DNA of 34,583 nucleotides from positions 1 through 34,583 of the forward strand of contig QFQQ01000067.1 in assembly GCA_003243445.1 (NCBI GenBank). The letters run 5' to 3'. The first letter of the stretch is position 1. Every line of letters starts with the position of its first letter. A program made the translations under genes and the position numbers. The notes under the pieces are model-generated. The model was not told where the DNA came from, ran no database searches, and saw only the letters and a program-made list of their open reading frames with translations. Source of the DNA: Citrobacter freundii (GTDB lineage: Bacteria; Bacteroidota; Bacteroidia; Chitinophagales; Chitinophagaceae). This document shows positions 23,375 through 32,424 of the stretch, piece after piece.

Positions 23375-26300
23375 TTAAAAAGTAAGTTGAACACCGAAAG
23401 TGAATGTGCGTGAAGGAGGATATGTGCCCATATCGATACCAACACCCAGGTCACCATAATTTGCCAGGTTATCATTTGTATACAACTCCGGATCAAAACC
23501 TTTATACTTTGTGATGGTGAATACATTCTGCACGCTTGCATATACTCTTGCCTGTGTAAAGCCCGCGCGGCTCATCAACCCATTCGGAAGATTGTAACCG
23601 ATCATTGCGTTTTTCAGGCGCAGATAGGAACCATTCTGTACATAGCGATCGGATGTGCGTCGGTTATTATTTCCATCCAGGAATGTTGCACGTGGAGTGG
23701 TATTGCTGGTACCTTCACCGTGCCAGCGTGTATTATAAAAATCAAGTTTGGTATTGAATCCGCGTGAGTCAAAGCTGTTAATGATATTATCAACTTCGTT
23801 ATAAATATCATTACCTGCAACGCCATTGAAGAATAAGGTCAGATCAAATTGTTTGTAACGCAATGACGCATTTAAACTATAAAGGAAATCGGGCAGGCCG
23901 TGACCGATTATGCTGCGGTCTTTATCATCGATCACACCGTCATTGTTCAGATCCGCAAAACGGATATCACCGGCTTTTGCGGCAGGCTGATACAGATCGC
24001 CATTTTTGTTTACATAGCTGCTCACTTCAGCCGCGCTTTGGAAGATCCCGGCTGTGGTGTAACCGTAGAAGGAACCAATCGCTTCGCCAGGTTGCAACAG
24101 GATCTGCCCGTTACCTGCGCTGATCAGCTGATCTTTTGTTTTGTATAATGAAGTCACTTCATTTTTGAGTGTAGTGATATTCGCTGTCAGATCCCATGAA
24201 AGACCACCCTGTGTTTGCTTGTTGTAGTTAAGCGTGATATCCCAGCCTTTGTTCGTCATTGCAGCACCGTTCACATAAGGTGGAGCCGCATCACCGTTGG
24301 TGTAAGAGATCGGCAACTGGATCAGGATATCGCTGGTGTTCCTTTTATACCAGTCCACAGAAAAACGGATGCGGCCTTTCAGCAATGCTCCGTCCAGACC
24401 GATATCTGTCTGTTTTGTTTCTTCCCATTTCACATCAGGATTACCCTGCGTGGCTACATTCAACACACCGTTGTTTGTGCTGTAAATGGTGGCAAAGGGG
24501 TAATTACCGATCTGCTGATTACCCAGTTTACCCCAGCTTCCGCGAAGTTTCAGTTCACTGAACAGGTTCACATCATCCATAAATGATTCACGCATGATGT
24601 TCCAGCCGAGTGATACGGATGGAAAATAACCTGTGCGGTTTGCTTTGCTGAAACGGGATGACTGGTCCGCCCGCAATGTTGCAGATACGAGATACTTATT
24701 GTCATACGCGTAGCCGACACGTCCGAAATACGACATCAGCGCAGCTTCCTGTTTGGTTCCACCAACGCCCTGGTTGCCGGTGCCGTAATCAAGATACTGA
24801 AGACTTCCGTTATCGTCTGTTCTTGTATCATAACCCGAACGGAAGCCGGAGAAATAATCTGTGATCTCCTTTACATATTCTGTACCTGCAAGCACGGAGA
24901 CATCATGTACATTATTAAATACGTGATTGTAATTCGCGGTATTCGTCCAGGTCAATGCACTCTGACGATTACGGTATTTATCTACCCCTTTATCATTCGG
25001 ATTCATTACAGTTCTGTCGCCAGGGATCTGACCATTATAAGCCTGTTGCTCGAGCATATTGAAATCAACGCCAAGGCTTGTGCGGAGACGGATATCTTTT
25101 ATCGGTTTTGCTTCTGCAAAAACATTTCCGAGTAGACGGTACCTGTCCGCCGTCCTGTTCCTGTATTCTGCAATGGCGAGCGGGTTTTTACCATCACCAT
25201 ACAGGTTTGAATTCTGATAGAGACCAGCCGGTGGAAGATCTGTATAGAAACCTGTTGCGGGATCGTATACCGGGATCGCATTCGGACGGATCAATGCATA
25301 GCGCACCACGCCTGGCAATGAACCCGGTCGGCCGCCATCACCGGAAGCGCCGATGTATTGATTGCTTTCATAAGTGAAATTGAGGTTCTCCCCTATTCTC
25401 AGCCAGCTTTTCACATCAGACGTGATGTTCGTACGCAGACCATACCGTTTAAAGTTGGAGTATTCGATCGTTCCATCCTGGTTTACATAATTGCCGGAAA
25501 TAAAATAGCGGGTTTTATCATTACCGCCGGAGAAGGCAAGGCTGTAACGTTGTGTCAGGGCCTGGCGAAAAAGCACATCCAGCCAGTTTGTATTGGGAAG
25601 ACTGGAAGCATTATCATTATTGCGCGCAGAGCTTCCGTCATTAGCAAAGGCTTCATTTTGCAGTTCGATGAATTGTGCGGTGCTCACCATTTTGGGTAAA
25701 CCCATTGCATTCGCAAGACCGAGCGAGGCATCGACACTGATCGTGTTCTTGCCGGCCTTGCCGGATTTTGTGGTAACAAGGATCACACCGTTTGATGCTC
25801 TCGCCCCATAGATGGCTGCGGCAGACGCGTCTTTCAGGATCTCGAGGCTTTCGATATCGTTTGGAGAAATGGTAGTCAGGCCACTATTTACCTGTATCCC
25901 GTCGATCACATAAAGTGGTTCGTTATTATTTAAAGAACCGACCCCACGGATCCGCACCACGGCATTTGTGCCCGGCGCGCCTGTGGGCGATGTTACGTTT
26001 ACACCAGCAGCCTGACCTTGTAATGCTGTACCGATATCAACGGACTGGGTTTTGGCAAGTTCAGTCCCTTTAACGGATGAAACGGCACCCGTCAGCGTTG
26101 ACTTCCGTTGTGTGCCATAACCCACTACCACTACTTCTTCCAGCGCGGCTGAATTTGGAGCCATTGAAATATTGATGGGATTTCCATCATAATTCACCGT
26201 TTGTTTGACGTAACCAACCATCGAAATCTCCAGAACAGTTGATGCTCCGGCCTGCAGTTTCAGGGAAAAAGACCCGTCTGCAGCTGTATAAGTTCCATTT

Positions 26301-26446
26301 GAAGTGTTCTGTTGAACCACATTTACACCCTGTAGCGGGGCGGCTTTGTCATCGGTAATTTTCCCGGTTACCGTCTGCTGAGCCATGGCGGGGAGGTAAA
26401 AAAGCACGCAGAGGAGCGCGCAGAGTGACTGTAGCAATCGTTTCAT
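23375..26446 (-). CDS. SusC/RagA family TonB-linked outer-membrane transporter
   Basis: The protein has 1023 residues from MKRLLQSLCALLCVLF. The Met at 26464 adds six residues ahead of the signal peptide and is less likely. The signal peptide ends at AMAQQ. A carboxypeptidase-regulatory domain (TVTGKITDDKAAPLQGVNVV) spans about 24-105. The SusC signature LEEVVVVGYGTQRKSTLTGAVSSV leads into the plug, with EPLYVIDGIQV and DASAAAIYGARASNGVILVTT. The 22-strand barrel ends in SRTFTFGVQLTF. It forms the import channel with SusD. It is the first gene of the operon, directly downstream of the HTCS gene with a 193-bp promoter region between them. Confidence 0.95.
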   Translation of the reverse strand: MKRLLQSLCALLCVLFYLPAMAQQTVTGKITDDKAAPLQGVNVVQQNTSNGTYTAADGSFSLKLQAGASTVLEISMVGYVKQTVNYDGNPINISMAPNSAALEEVVVVGYGTQRKSTLTGAVSSVKGTELAKTQSVDIGTALQGQAAGVNVTSPTGAPGTNAVVRIRGVGSLNNNEPLYVIDGIQVNSGLTTISPNDIESLEILKDASAAAIYGARASNGVILVTTKSGKAGKNTISVDASLGLANAMGLPKMVSTAQFIELQNEAFANDGSSARNNDNASSLPNTNWLDVLFRQALTQRYSLAFSGGNDKTRYFISGNYVNQDGTIEYSNFKRYGLRTNITSDVKSWLRIGENLNFTYESNQYIGASGDGGRPGSLPGVVRYALIRPNAIPVYDPATGFYTDLPPAGLYQNSNLYGDGKNPLAIAEYRNRTADRYRLLGNVFAEAKPIKDIRLRTSLGVDFNMLEQQAYNGQIPGDRTVMNPNDKGVDKYRNRQSALTWTNTANYNHVFNNVHDVSVLAGTEYVKEITDYFSGFRSGYDTRTDDNGSLQYLDYGTGNQGVGGTKQEAALMSYFGRVGYAYDNKYLVSATLRADQSSRFSKANRTGYFPSVSLGWNIMRESFMDDVNLFSELKLRGSWGKLGNQQIGNYPFATIYSTNNGVLNVATQGNPDVKWEETKQTDIGLDGALLKGRIRFSVDWYKRNTSDILIQLPISYTNGDAAPPYVNGAAMTNKGWDITLNYNKQTQGGLSWDLTANITTLKNEVTSLYKTKDQLISAGNGQILLQPGEAIGSFYGYTTAGIFQSAAEVSSYVNKNGDLYQPAAKAGDIRFADLNNDGVIDDKDRSIIGHGLPDFLYSLNASLRYKQFDLTLFFNGVAGNDIYNEVDNIINSFDSRGFNTKLDFYNTRWHGEGTSNTTPRATFLDGNNNRRTSDRYVQNGSYLRLKNAMIGYNLPNGLMSRAGFTQARVYASVQNVFTITKYKGFDPELYTNDNLANYGDLGVGIDMGTYPPSRTFTFGVQLTF

Positions 26447-26460
26447 AGCATTAATTTTCA

Positions 26461-26468
26461 CCAAGATA
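26461..26468 (-). promoter_or_regulatory. Candidate -7 promoter box of the SusC operon
   Basis: On the minus strand this reads TATCTTGG, one mismatch from TAnnTTTG, ending 14 bases before the SusC ATG at 26446. The repeats at 26473-26534 lie immediately upstream of it, where an AraC-type activator would bind. Confidence 0.45.
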
Positions 26469-26472
26469 AATA

Positions 26473-26534
26473 CGCGAATTGGCGGAGATAGTGTACTATA
26501 TTCCCAATTACGTGTACACTAATTTCGCGAATTG
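26473..26534. promoter_or_regulatory. Candidate HTCS operator: direct repeat CGCGAATTG and inverted repeat TAGTGTAC/GTACACTA
   Basis: CGCGAATTG occurs at 26473-26481 and 26526-26534, 53 bp apart (about five helical turns). Between them TAGTGTAC (26489-26496) is answered by GTACACTA (26514-26521). The block sits just upstream of the likely SusC promoter and downstream of the HTCS gene. AraC-type outputs commonly bind paired sites at such positions. Which of the two repeats matters cannot be told from sequence. Confidence 0.5.
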
Positions 26535-26639
26535 AGTATCAGTCATTTAAATTGCTTACGACAAAAATGATTGTCGATAAAAGTTGGTGTGATAATAGAA
26601 ATCATCGATCAAAAACAGCGATAACCCCGTTGATACAGG

Positions 26640-29600
26640 CTAATTCGTGTAATTCGCGACATTAAATTTGCGTCGATAGTCGTTCGGAGACTGAGTGTAT
26701 TTCTTTTTGAACTCCCTGAAAAAGTACGACTGGTTATTAAACCCTGTCTGAAAAAAGATCTCCGACACCGTAAGTCTTGTTGTTTCCAACAGCTCGGCGG
26801 CTTTCTGCAAACGGATATTTCGGATGAATTCAGCGGGAGTCATGCCGGAAATGGTCTTGATCCGGCGGTAAAGTTGCATGCGGCTCATGGCCATGGCCGC
26901 TTCAAGCCGGGAGGCGTCGAGCTCGGTATCGCTGAGTTCGCTGGTGATAAGCGCGATCAGTTTTTCCAGGAATTCCCGGTCGGCATCATTCATCCCCTGC
27001 GGCACTCCGGCGCCGGGCATTGCTTTATTGCGGAAATAGTCGTGCAGCCGTTTACGGCTTTCCAGCAGCTGCTGGATGCGCCCAAGGACATGCTGGTTAT
27101 GGAAAGGCTTGGGTAGATAAGCGTCCGCCCCGGCTTCGTACCCCTCATGCTGCTGATCCATCGAGCCACGGGCGGATAAAAGCAGGAAGGGAACATGACA
27201 CGTATCAGGGATGTTCTTCACCTTTTTGCAAAGCTCCAGTCCGTTCATATCATCCATCATGATATCGCTGATGATCAGGTGCGGGATCACCGTGGTCATG
27301 CAGGCGAGCGCCTCGCGGCCGTTTGCCGCTTCATATATAATATAGGTATCGGAAAGCAGGTTATGCAGCAGCTGGCGGATCGGCGCTTCATCCTCCACGA
27401 TCAATATGATGGGCCGTTCACCCTCTTCAATACTTTGCAGCAAGGCCACTTTGTTATTTGCCGCAGGTGATAAATGATCTTTGGACACCGGCTCCTGCGC
27501 AATTGTCCGGATAAGCAACGAGGGCTGAAGCGAACGAAGTGAAGGCTGATCCGGATCGGCAGCAACATAATTGGCCAATGGTAACGTCACTTTAAAACAA
27601 GCCCAATTGTCTTTGCAATAAGCTGTGATCTTTCCATTTAATAAGGTAACAAGTTGGCGGGTAAATGCAAGGCCAAGCCCTGAACTGAATTTCTGTCCGG
27701 AATTCCCGGTGAAGAATTTATCAAACAGCTTTTCCATTTCTGCCTCCGGAATATCATGACCTGAGTTGGCAACCATCAATTCCAACTCATCCCTTTCTGC
27801 ATTCTTATATACCTGGAAATGGATTTTCTCTCCTGCCGATGTATACTTGAACGCGTTGGATAAAAGATTAAAAACGATCTTTTCCAGTTTGTCAGGATCA
27901 CTGCTGATAAAAATGTTCTCTTCAATTTCGTAATTGTATCCAATATTGCTGTGTTCGCGGAAATGAACAAACAGCCTGGCAATATTGGTAAAGAACACCG
28001 ACGCCGGGATCAACTGATAAGTTGCTTTTAAATGCCCTTCCTCTGCCTTGCGGAATTCCATTAACTGCTCAATGAGATAGGCAAGCCGCGATGCCTGCTG
28101 ATGAACAAGCGACAAAACATTCTGTGGATCTGCCTGGTGTTGCTGCTGCTGATGTTCTACCGAGCCCATGATCAGGGTCAGCGGTGTTTGCAGTTCATGT
28201 GCAATATTGGTAAAGAAATCGAGTTTCTCTGCATGCAGTTTTTCTTCTTTTAAACGAAGGCGATATTCAAGATCCAGCTTGTGTTTCATTTCTGTCTTGC
28301 TCTTGCGGTAGGTGTAAATGACATAAATGAAAATCACAGCCAGTACATAATACAAAAGAAAGGCAGCTGGTGTCAGCCAGAGATATTGCTCAACATTAAG
28401 CGTCATTACGGCTTTTTCATTTGTCCACTGACCTTCTCCGTTCGACCATTTTACCTTTAATATATAATCACCCGCCGGCAGATTGCCGTAAGAGATATAA
28501 CCTGACGATCCGGGATAATGCCAGTTCTTATCAAAGCCGTCAAGGCGATAGGCGTATTCTGATTTGCCTGCATTATTAAAATCAATTGCCTTAATAGACA
28601 GATCGAAATAATTATGATAAGGACTCAGGGTGAACTCAGCCGATGTATTGGTAACATCCGGCTTCAACACCATATAACCACCTTCCGCTGGTTGCCCGCC
28701 ACCCAGTTGCAGGCCGGTCACCTGCAGGTTTGGCTGTGCCGTATTGATCAGTATCTTCCACGGCTCGCAGTAATTAAACCCATAGATCCCTCCGAAAAAC
28801 AATGTGCCGTCAGGGCTTTTCCAAACAGCACCATCCGAAAATTCATTGCTTTGCAATCCGTCATTCTCGCTGAAGCGGATCACTTCATTACTGCTGCGGA
28901 TGATCCGGGCCAAGCCGTTATTCGTACTCACCCAGATCATTCCCTGACTGTCTTCCGCTATGCCATGTATCGTGTTGTTGGGTAGCCCCTGTGCAACCGT
29001 GATCCGTTGAAAAGCTTTTCCCTCATAATCCTCCGGGATAGTATTGAGGCCAAAGCTTGTACCTATCCACATCTGGTGACGGCTATCCGCCAGTACATAT
29101 AAAACGTCGTTATGCGAAAGCCCCTCCTCTGTATTATCTGCGCGGATAGTGGCGAATATTTCCGTTTTCTTGTCAAGAATACTTACACCACCATAACGGC
29201 AACCCATCCAGATCCGTCCTTTCTGATCTTTTGTAAGTGAAAAAATGATATCGCTGGCGGGACCGGAATTCTTTCCATTGAATGTATATTGTTTGAAATA
29301 GGTCAACGCCGGTTGATCTCCTTCCAGCTTCAGATGGATCAGTCCATAGCCACTGGTACCAAGCCATACAGAGCCATCGGTATCCGGCAGAATGGAATAG
29401 ACAGAACGGAAAGCTGATGCGCTGCTACCTTTTACCTGTTTCCAGTTGATGAATTGCTTTTTCCTGTGATCATACAAAAGCAACCCATCACCGTCGGATC
29501 CGATATAGGTCCAGTTTTCATTGATCTGCTTGATGGCATAAACGGCATTATTGCTCAGACCGTTTGCTTCTGTGTATAAATGCGGAACAATATTCTTACC

Positions 29601-30713
29601 GGAAGAAAATGGAAAAGAAAGAATGCCGTTGCCCTTTGTGCCAACCCAGACTTCGTTCCCAACTTTTTCAAAAGTCCGTACCTGTTTATCATCGCGGAGG
29701 CCCGCACTTGTATTGGAAACAAGTGCAAACGGTTTTCTTACGGGCGAGATCTTTGCCACGCCATTCCCGTCTGTACCAAACCAGAGTATTTTATCCGCGC
29801 CGGTATGAATGGTATTGATCTGTAATTCCTGCAGCGTTCCGATCTCCTGTTTTAAAAAGTCAGCAGCCTGAAAGTTTTTATCTGTAACGATACAGCCCCG
29901 TTTTTCCCAGGCAATGATGTAATGATCTTCATAAGGAATGATCAATTTTACCGGCGATGCGAATTGCCGGATGAGGGTGTGGCCGGAGGAAGATAACCGT
30001 ACCAGTTCGTTGCCGGTATTCGTTATAAATAATTCGCCGTTCAACAGATGAATGGAGTGAATGCCTTTATTTTTTTCAAATGACTGAACAGGCCTGAACT
30101 GATTTTTCTCTGATTGAAAACTTCCCAATCTTCCGTCATTTAATAACACCCAGCAAATACCGTTTGCGTCAAACAACAACTGTTTTACTTTTCTATCCGG
30201 AAGATCAATTTTAATGGGAAGAAAGGAGGCCGTTCTTTCATCAAAGCGTTGCAACCCTGACGCAGCGGAATATACATAAGCAGTGCGGCTGGTGTCTGTG
30301 AATAGGACGAACTGTTTTTCCGTTACGTTTTTCCCTATGGTATTATAAAAGTAATGCGTGAATTCGCCGGTTGATGGTTTGTAGCTCGAGATCCCTTCCA
30401 CGGTACAAATCCATACGCGATGAGCGGCATCTTCGGTGATATCTTCGATCACGTTATTTTTTATGCCGCGTACGGGGTCCTGGCTGTAGTTGAAGGTTTT
30501 GAAAGAGGAACCGTTGAAACTATTCAATCCATCCCAGGTGCCGACCCAAAGGATCTTATCATCGCCCTGGAAGATGGCATTTACAGAACTATTGGAAAGC
30601 CCGTTCCTGCTATCAAGTTTCTGAAGTGTATACGAAACATCCTGTTGTGCAAAAACAGGAGATGAAGAAAATAAGATCGGTAAGAAAACGAAGCTGGCAA
30701 ACAGTGTTTTCAT
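26640..30713 (-). CDS. Hybrid two-component system regulator (HTCS)
   Basis: The protein has 1357 residues from MKTLFASFVFLPILF. A Met 28 residues upstream would bury the signal peptide. Periplasmic sensor: two-component propeller repeats (ILWVGTWDGLNSF, VWVGTKGNGILSF, VWLGTSGYGLIHL, MWIGTSFGLNTI) over about 25-660, and a Y_Y_Y domain at about 710-775. One membrane helix lies at about 777-802. The kinase has His839 in FFTNIAHELQTPLTL, N box FNLLSNAFKY, a G1 box reading NSGHDIP, and G2 SSGLGLAF. The receiver has Asp1150 in LIISDIMMDDMNG. The C-terminal AraC HTH spans about 1250-1352. It senses a glycan fragment in the periplasm and activates the adjacent susC operon. All parts are present. Confidence 0.95.
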   Translation of the reverse strand: MKTLFASFVFLPILFSSSPVFAQQDVSYTLQKLDSRNGLSNSSVNAIFQGDDKILWVGTWDGLNSFNGSSFKTFNYSQDPVRGIKNNVIEDITEDAAHRVWICTVEGISSYKPSTGEFTHYFYNTIGKNVTEKQFVLFTDTSRTAYVYSAASGLQRFDERTASFLPIKIDLPDRKVKQLLFDANGICWVLLNDGRLGSFQSEKNQFRPVQSFEKNKGIHSIHLLNGELFITNTGNELVRLSSSGHTLIRQFASPVKLIIPYEDHYIIAWEKRGCIVTDKNFQAADFLKQEIGTLQELQINTIHTGADKILWFGTDGNGVAKISPVRKPFALVSNTSAGLRDDKQVRTFEKVGNEVWVGTKGNGILSFPFSSGKNIVPHLYTEANGLSNNAVYAIKQINENWTYIGSDGDGLLLYDHRKKQFINWKQVKGSSASAFRSVYSILPDTDGSVWLGTSGYGLIHLKLEGDQPALTYFKQYTFNGKNSGPASDIIFSLTKDQKGRIWMGCRYGGVSILDKKTEIFATIRADNTEEGLSHNDVLYVLADSRHQMWIGTSFGLNTIPEDYEGKAFQRITVAQGLPNNTIHGIAEDSQGMIWVSTNNGLARIIRSSNEVIRFSENDGLQSNEFSDGAVWKSPDGTLFFGGIYGFNYCEPWKILINTAQPNLQVTGLQLGGGQPAEGGYMVLKPDVTNTSAEFTLSPYHNYFDLSIKAIDFNNAGKSEYAYRLDGFDKNWHYPGSSGYISYGNLPAGDYILKVKWSNGEGQWTNEKAVMTLNVEQYLWLTPAAFLLYYVLAVIFIYVIYTYRKSKTEMKHKLDLEYRLRLKEEKLHAEKLDFFTNIAHELQTPLTLIMGSVEHQQQQHQADPQNVLSLVHQQASRLAYLIEQLMEFRKAEEGHLKATYQLIPASVFFTNIARLFVHFREHSNIGYNYEIEENIFISSDPDKLEKIVFNLLSNAFKYTSAGEKIHFQVYKNAERDELELMVANSGHDIPEAEMEKLFDKFFTGNSGQKFSSGLGLAFTRQLVTLLNGKITAYCKDNWACFKVTLPLANYVAADPDQPSLRSLQPSLLIRTIAQEPVSKDHLSPAANNKVALLQSIEEGERPIILIVEDEAPIRQLLHNLLSDTYIIYEAANGREALACMTTVIPHLIISDIMMDDMNGLELCKKVKNIPDTCHVPFLLLSARGSMDQQHEGYEAGADAYLPKPFHNQHVLGRIQQLLESRKRLHDYFRNKAMPGAGVPQGMNDADREFLEKLIALITSELSDTELDASRLEAAMAMSRMQLYRRIKTISGMTPAEFIRNIRLQKAAELLETTRLTVSEIFFQTGFNNQSYFFREFKKKYTQSPNDYRRKFNVANYTN

Positions 30714-30731
30714 ATAGCATGATTCGCAGGA

Positions 30732-30739
30732 TAAATGTA
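30732..30739 (-). promoter_or_regulatory. Candidate -7 box of the HTCS gene
   Basis: On the minus strand this reads TACATTTA, ending about 19 bases before the HTCS ATG at 30713. The identical octamer precedes two other minus-strand genes (31662-31669 and 32982-32989). Confidence 0.45.
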
Positions 30740-30793
30740 AGCAATTTCTGCATCGCACGCGGAAGCGGAATTTCCGGGTACGATAATCGCTTT

Positions 30794-31648
30794 TCACTGT
30801 TCAGTCATCCTGGTGCGGAGAAAGGCGGCGATTGCATTCAACTTTTCCTTTTGATCCGTTGTTGTTTCGCTTAACTGAGCGCCATACTCTGCCCAACCGA
30901 GCGGCGTTCCCTCATAGATCTTGTCCTTTGCATAAAGATCTGCGCCGGCTTCCACCAATAATTTCACAGCTTCCATAGAATCTGAAAAAACGGCCTGGTG
31001 CAATGCGGTGGCATGTGAATGAAATTCTTTTGAACTGATATATCCATTCACCTCTGCGCCGAAATCGATCAGCATTTGCATCGCAGTTGTTTTGCCGAAG
31101 AAAGACGCAGCAACAAGCGCTTCCTGTTTTTGTTGCTTTGTTGACTGCGCCGTCATTTCTTTCGCGGTTGGCAGATCCAGGCACACGGCGGTGATCAATT
31201 GTACCGGCTCTCCTTTTGCTATCAGAAAACGGGCGGCTTCAAGATTGTGATGTGAGATGGCACCGACTGAACCTGCAGGCGTAGCACCTGCATTGATCAG
31301 CAATTCCGCAAGCGGGATCTGAACGCCCTGTTCTTTGGGAATTCTTCCGCTTACCACGAGGCGCAGGGTGTAATCGAGTTGTCCTTTCAAACCGGCAACC
31401 TGATTCTTTTTCGCATGTCCGATGAGCAGTTCCGTTATTTCAACAATGTTGGCGGCCATCTTTTCATCGCGAATGGGGTTATTGGCTATGAACCATAAGA
31501 GATAAGGATTAGCAAAATAACCTTAATCTGGTGTGTGATGGCGCTGAGATAACAAACCAGGGTTTTCCAGGAGAAGGAACTGCAGTTTGTTGATGTCGCC
31601 GTCGTCAATGGCCGCGATAGCTTGTTCGAATGGCTTTTGATGTAGCAT
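30794..31648 (-). pseudogene. Ankyrin-repeat protein gene broken by an in-frame stop
   Basis: One continuous frame starts at ATG 31648 and encodes MLHQKPFEQAIAAIDDGDIN and 21 more residues. It then hits TAA at 31523-31525 and continues without a frame change as GYFANPYLLWFIANNPIRDEK into MAANIVEITELLIGH (31459) and on to the stop at 30794. The sequence on both sides of the stop reads as one protein family: ankyrin units ITELLIGHAKKNQ, HATALHQAVFSDSMEAVKLLVEAGADLYAKD, GTPLGWAEYGAQ. From memory, relatives have an ordinary residue before GYF. A single base change of GAA or CAA to TAA would explain it. Translation may restart at Met 31459 (221 residues). A sequencing error is possible. Confidence 0.75.
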
Positions 31649-31661
31649 AATAACTTTTCAT

Positions 31662-31669
31662 TAAATGTA
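31662..31669 (-). promoter_or_regulatory. Candidate -7 box of the ankyrin gene
   Basis: On the minus strand this reads TACATTTA, 14 bases before the ATG at 31648. It supports 31648 rather than 31459 as the original start. Confidence 0.42.
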
Positions 31670-31805
31670 GCCTGATAACTACCGCGTGCCGGCTGTCAAC
31701 TCCGGTAAAGCTACGGATTACATTTTTATGCAAGTGCTAACTTCCTCATTCACGAGTCTATAAAAAGTTATTTGGGCATTAACATTCGCGCAACCTGATC
31801 TTTAT

Positions 31806-31813
31806 TAATTTAG
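31806..31813 (+). promoter_or_regulatory. Candidate -7 box of the VOC gene
   Basis: TAATTTAG fits TAnnTTTG with one mismatch at position 7. It ends 7 bases before ATG 31820 and 16 before ATG 31829, which favours the second start. Confidence 0.35.
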
Positions 31814-31828
31814 TAGGAAATGTTCCTT

Positions 31829-32248
31829 ATGAACCGCACCATGCCCGGCTGCACCATCATCCCGGTGTTGGCTTATGAAAATGTAGCAAAAGCGATCGAC
31901 TGGCTTTGCCAGAATTTTAGTTTCAGGGAACGCTGGCGTGCAGGCAATCACCGCGCGCAGCTGATGTATGAAGATGCGGCGATCGTACTAAGTGAAATAC
32001 CTTCCAACACCAAGCAAAATGCCGGTGCGGGTCCGCGTCATTCCGTGATGGTTCGCGTAAAAGATGTGGATGCACATTACAACCAGGCCAAACAACTCAA
32101 TGCGACGATCATTCAAACGCCCACCAATTATCCCTATGGCGAGCGTCAATATACAGTTATAGACATTGGTGGTCATATCTGGACCTTTTCACAGAGTATT
32201 GCAGACGTGGCGCCGGAGGATTGGGGAGGGAAAAGTGCCGCAGAATGA
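31829..32248 (+). CDS. VOC superfamily (glyoxalase/bleomycin-resistance-like) protein
   Basis: The protein has 139 residues from ATG 31829 (MNRTMPGCTIIPVLAYENV); an ATG three codons earlier is possible. One βαβββ pair of modules is visible: IIPVLAYENVAKAIDWLCQNFSFRERWR, then RHSVMVRVKDVDAHYNQAKQLNATIIQTP, and TVIDIGGHIWTFSQS, with the histidine and the GGHIW block typical of the family. It is soluble. Members bind metals or small ligands, or sequester drugs such as bleomycin; this one cannot be assigned a substrate. It converges on the SRPBCC gene. Confidence 0.85.
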   Translation: MNRTMPGCTIIPVLAYENVAKAIDWLCQNFSFRERWRAGNHRAQLMYEDAAIVLSEIPSNTKQNAGAGPRHSVMVRVKDVDAHYNQAKQLNATIIQTPTNYPYGERQYTVIDIGGHIWTFSQSIADVAPEDWGGKSAAE

Positions 32249-32252
32249 GGCT

Positions 32253-32414
32253 GTCAGTTGTTCGTTGTCGGTTGACCGTTGTCCGGACTGAGTTCATGAT
32301 CTGAATTGGGAGTAAAAGATAATACATGGGATAGATTCCTAAACACCACCGAAGTACCTTCATCAGTGACTCAACAACGGACGACGAACAACGAACAACG
32401 GACAACGAATCACG
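32253..32414. repeat. Imperfect inverted repeat of GTTGTTCG words between convergent genes
   Basis: The left block 32253-32285 (CAGTTGTTCGTTGTCGGTTG...) is answered by 32379-32414 (CGGACGACGAACAACGAACA...). Pairing is extensive but imperfect, since the words can slip against each other. It sits between the VOC stop and the SRPBCC stop and probably serves as a two-way terminator. It is the same architecture as the 9-mer spacers but with a different word. Confidence 0.7.
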
Positions 32415-32424
32415 GGCAAGCGGT

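Noticed and set aside
27740..27800. G1 box of the HTCS reading NSGHDIP instead of DxGxGI
   Set aside because: As I recall, Asn-for-Asp changes at this site are frequent in HTCS kinases, and the other ATP-binding boxes are intact, so I do not treat it as a loss of function.
30714..30797. Upstream extension of the HTCS overlapping the ankyrin gene
   Set aside because: The added 28 residues are Arg/Cys-rich and would bury the signal peptide. The candidate promoter lies within this extension.
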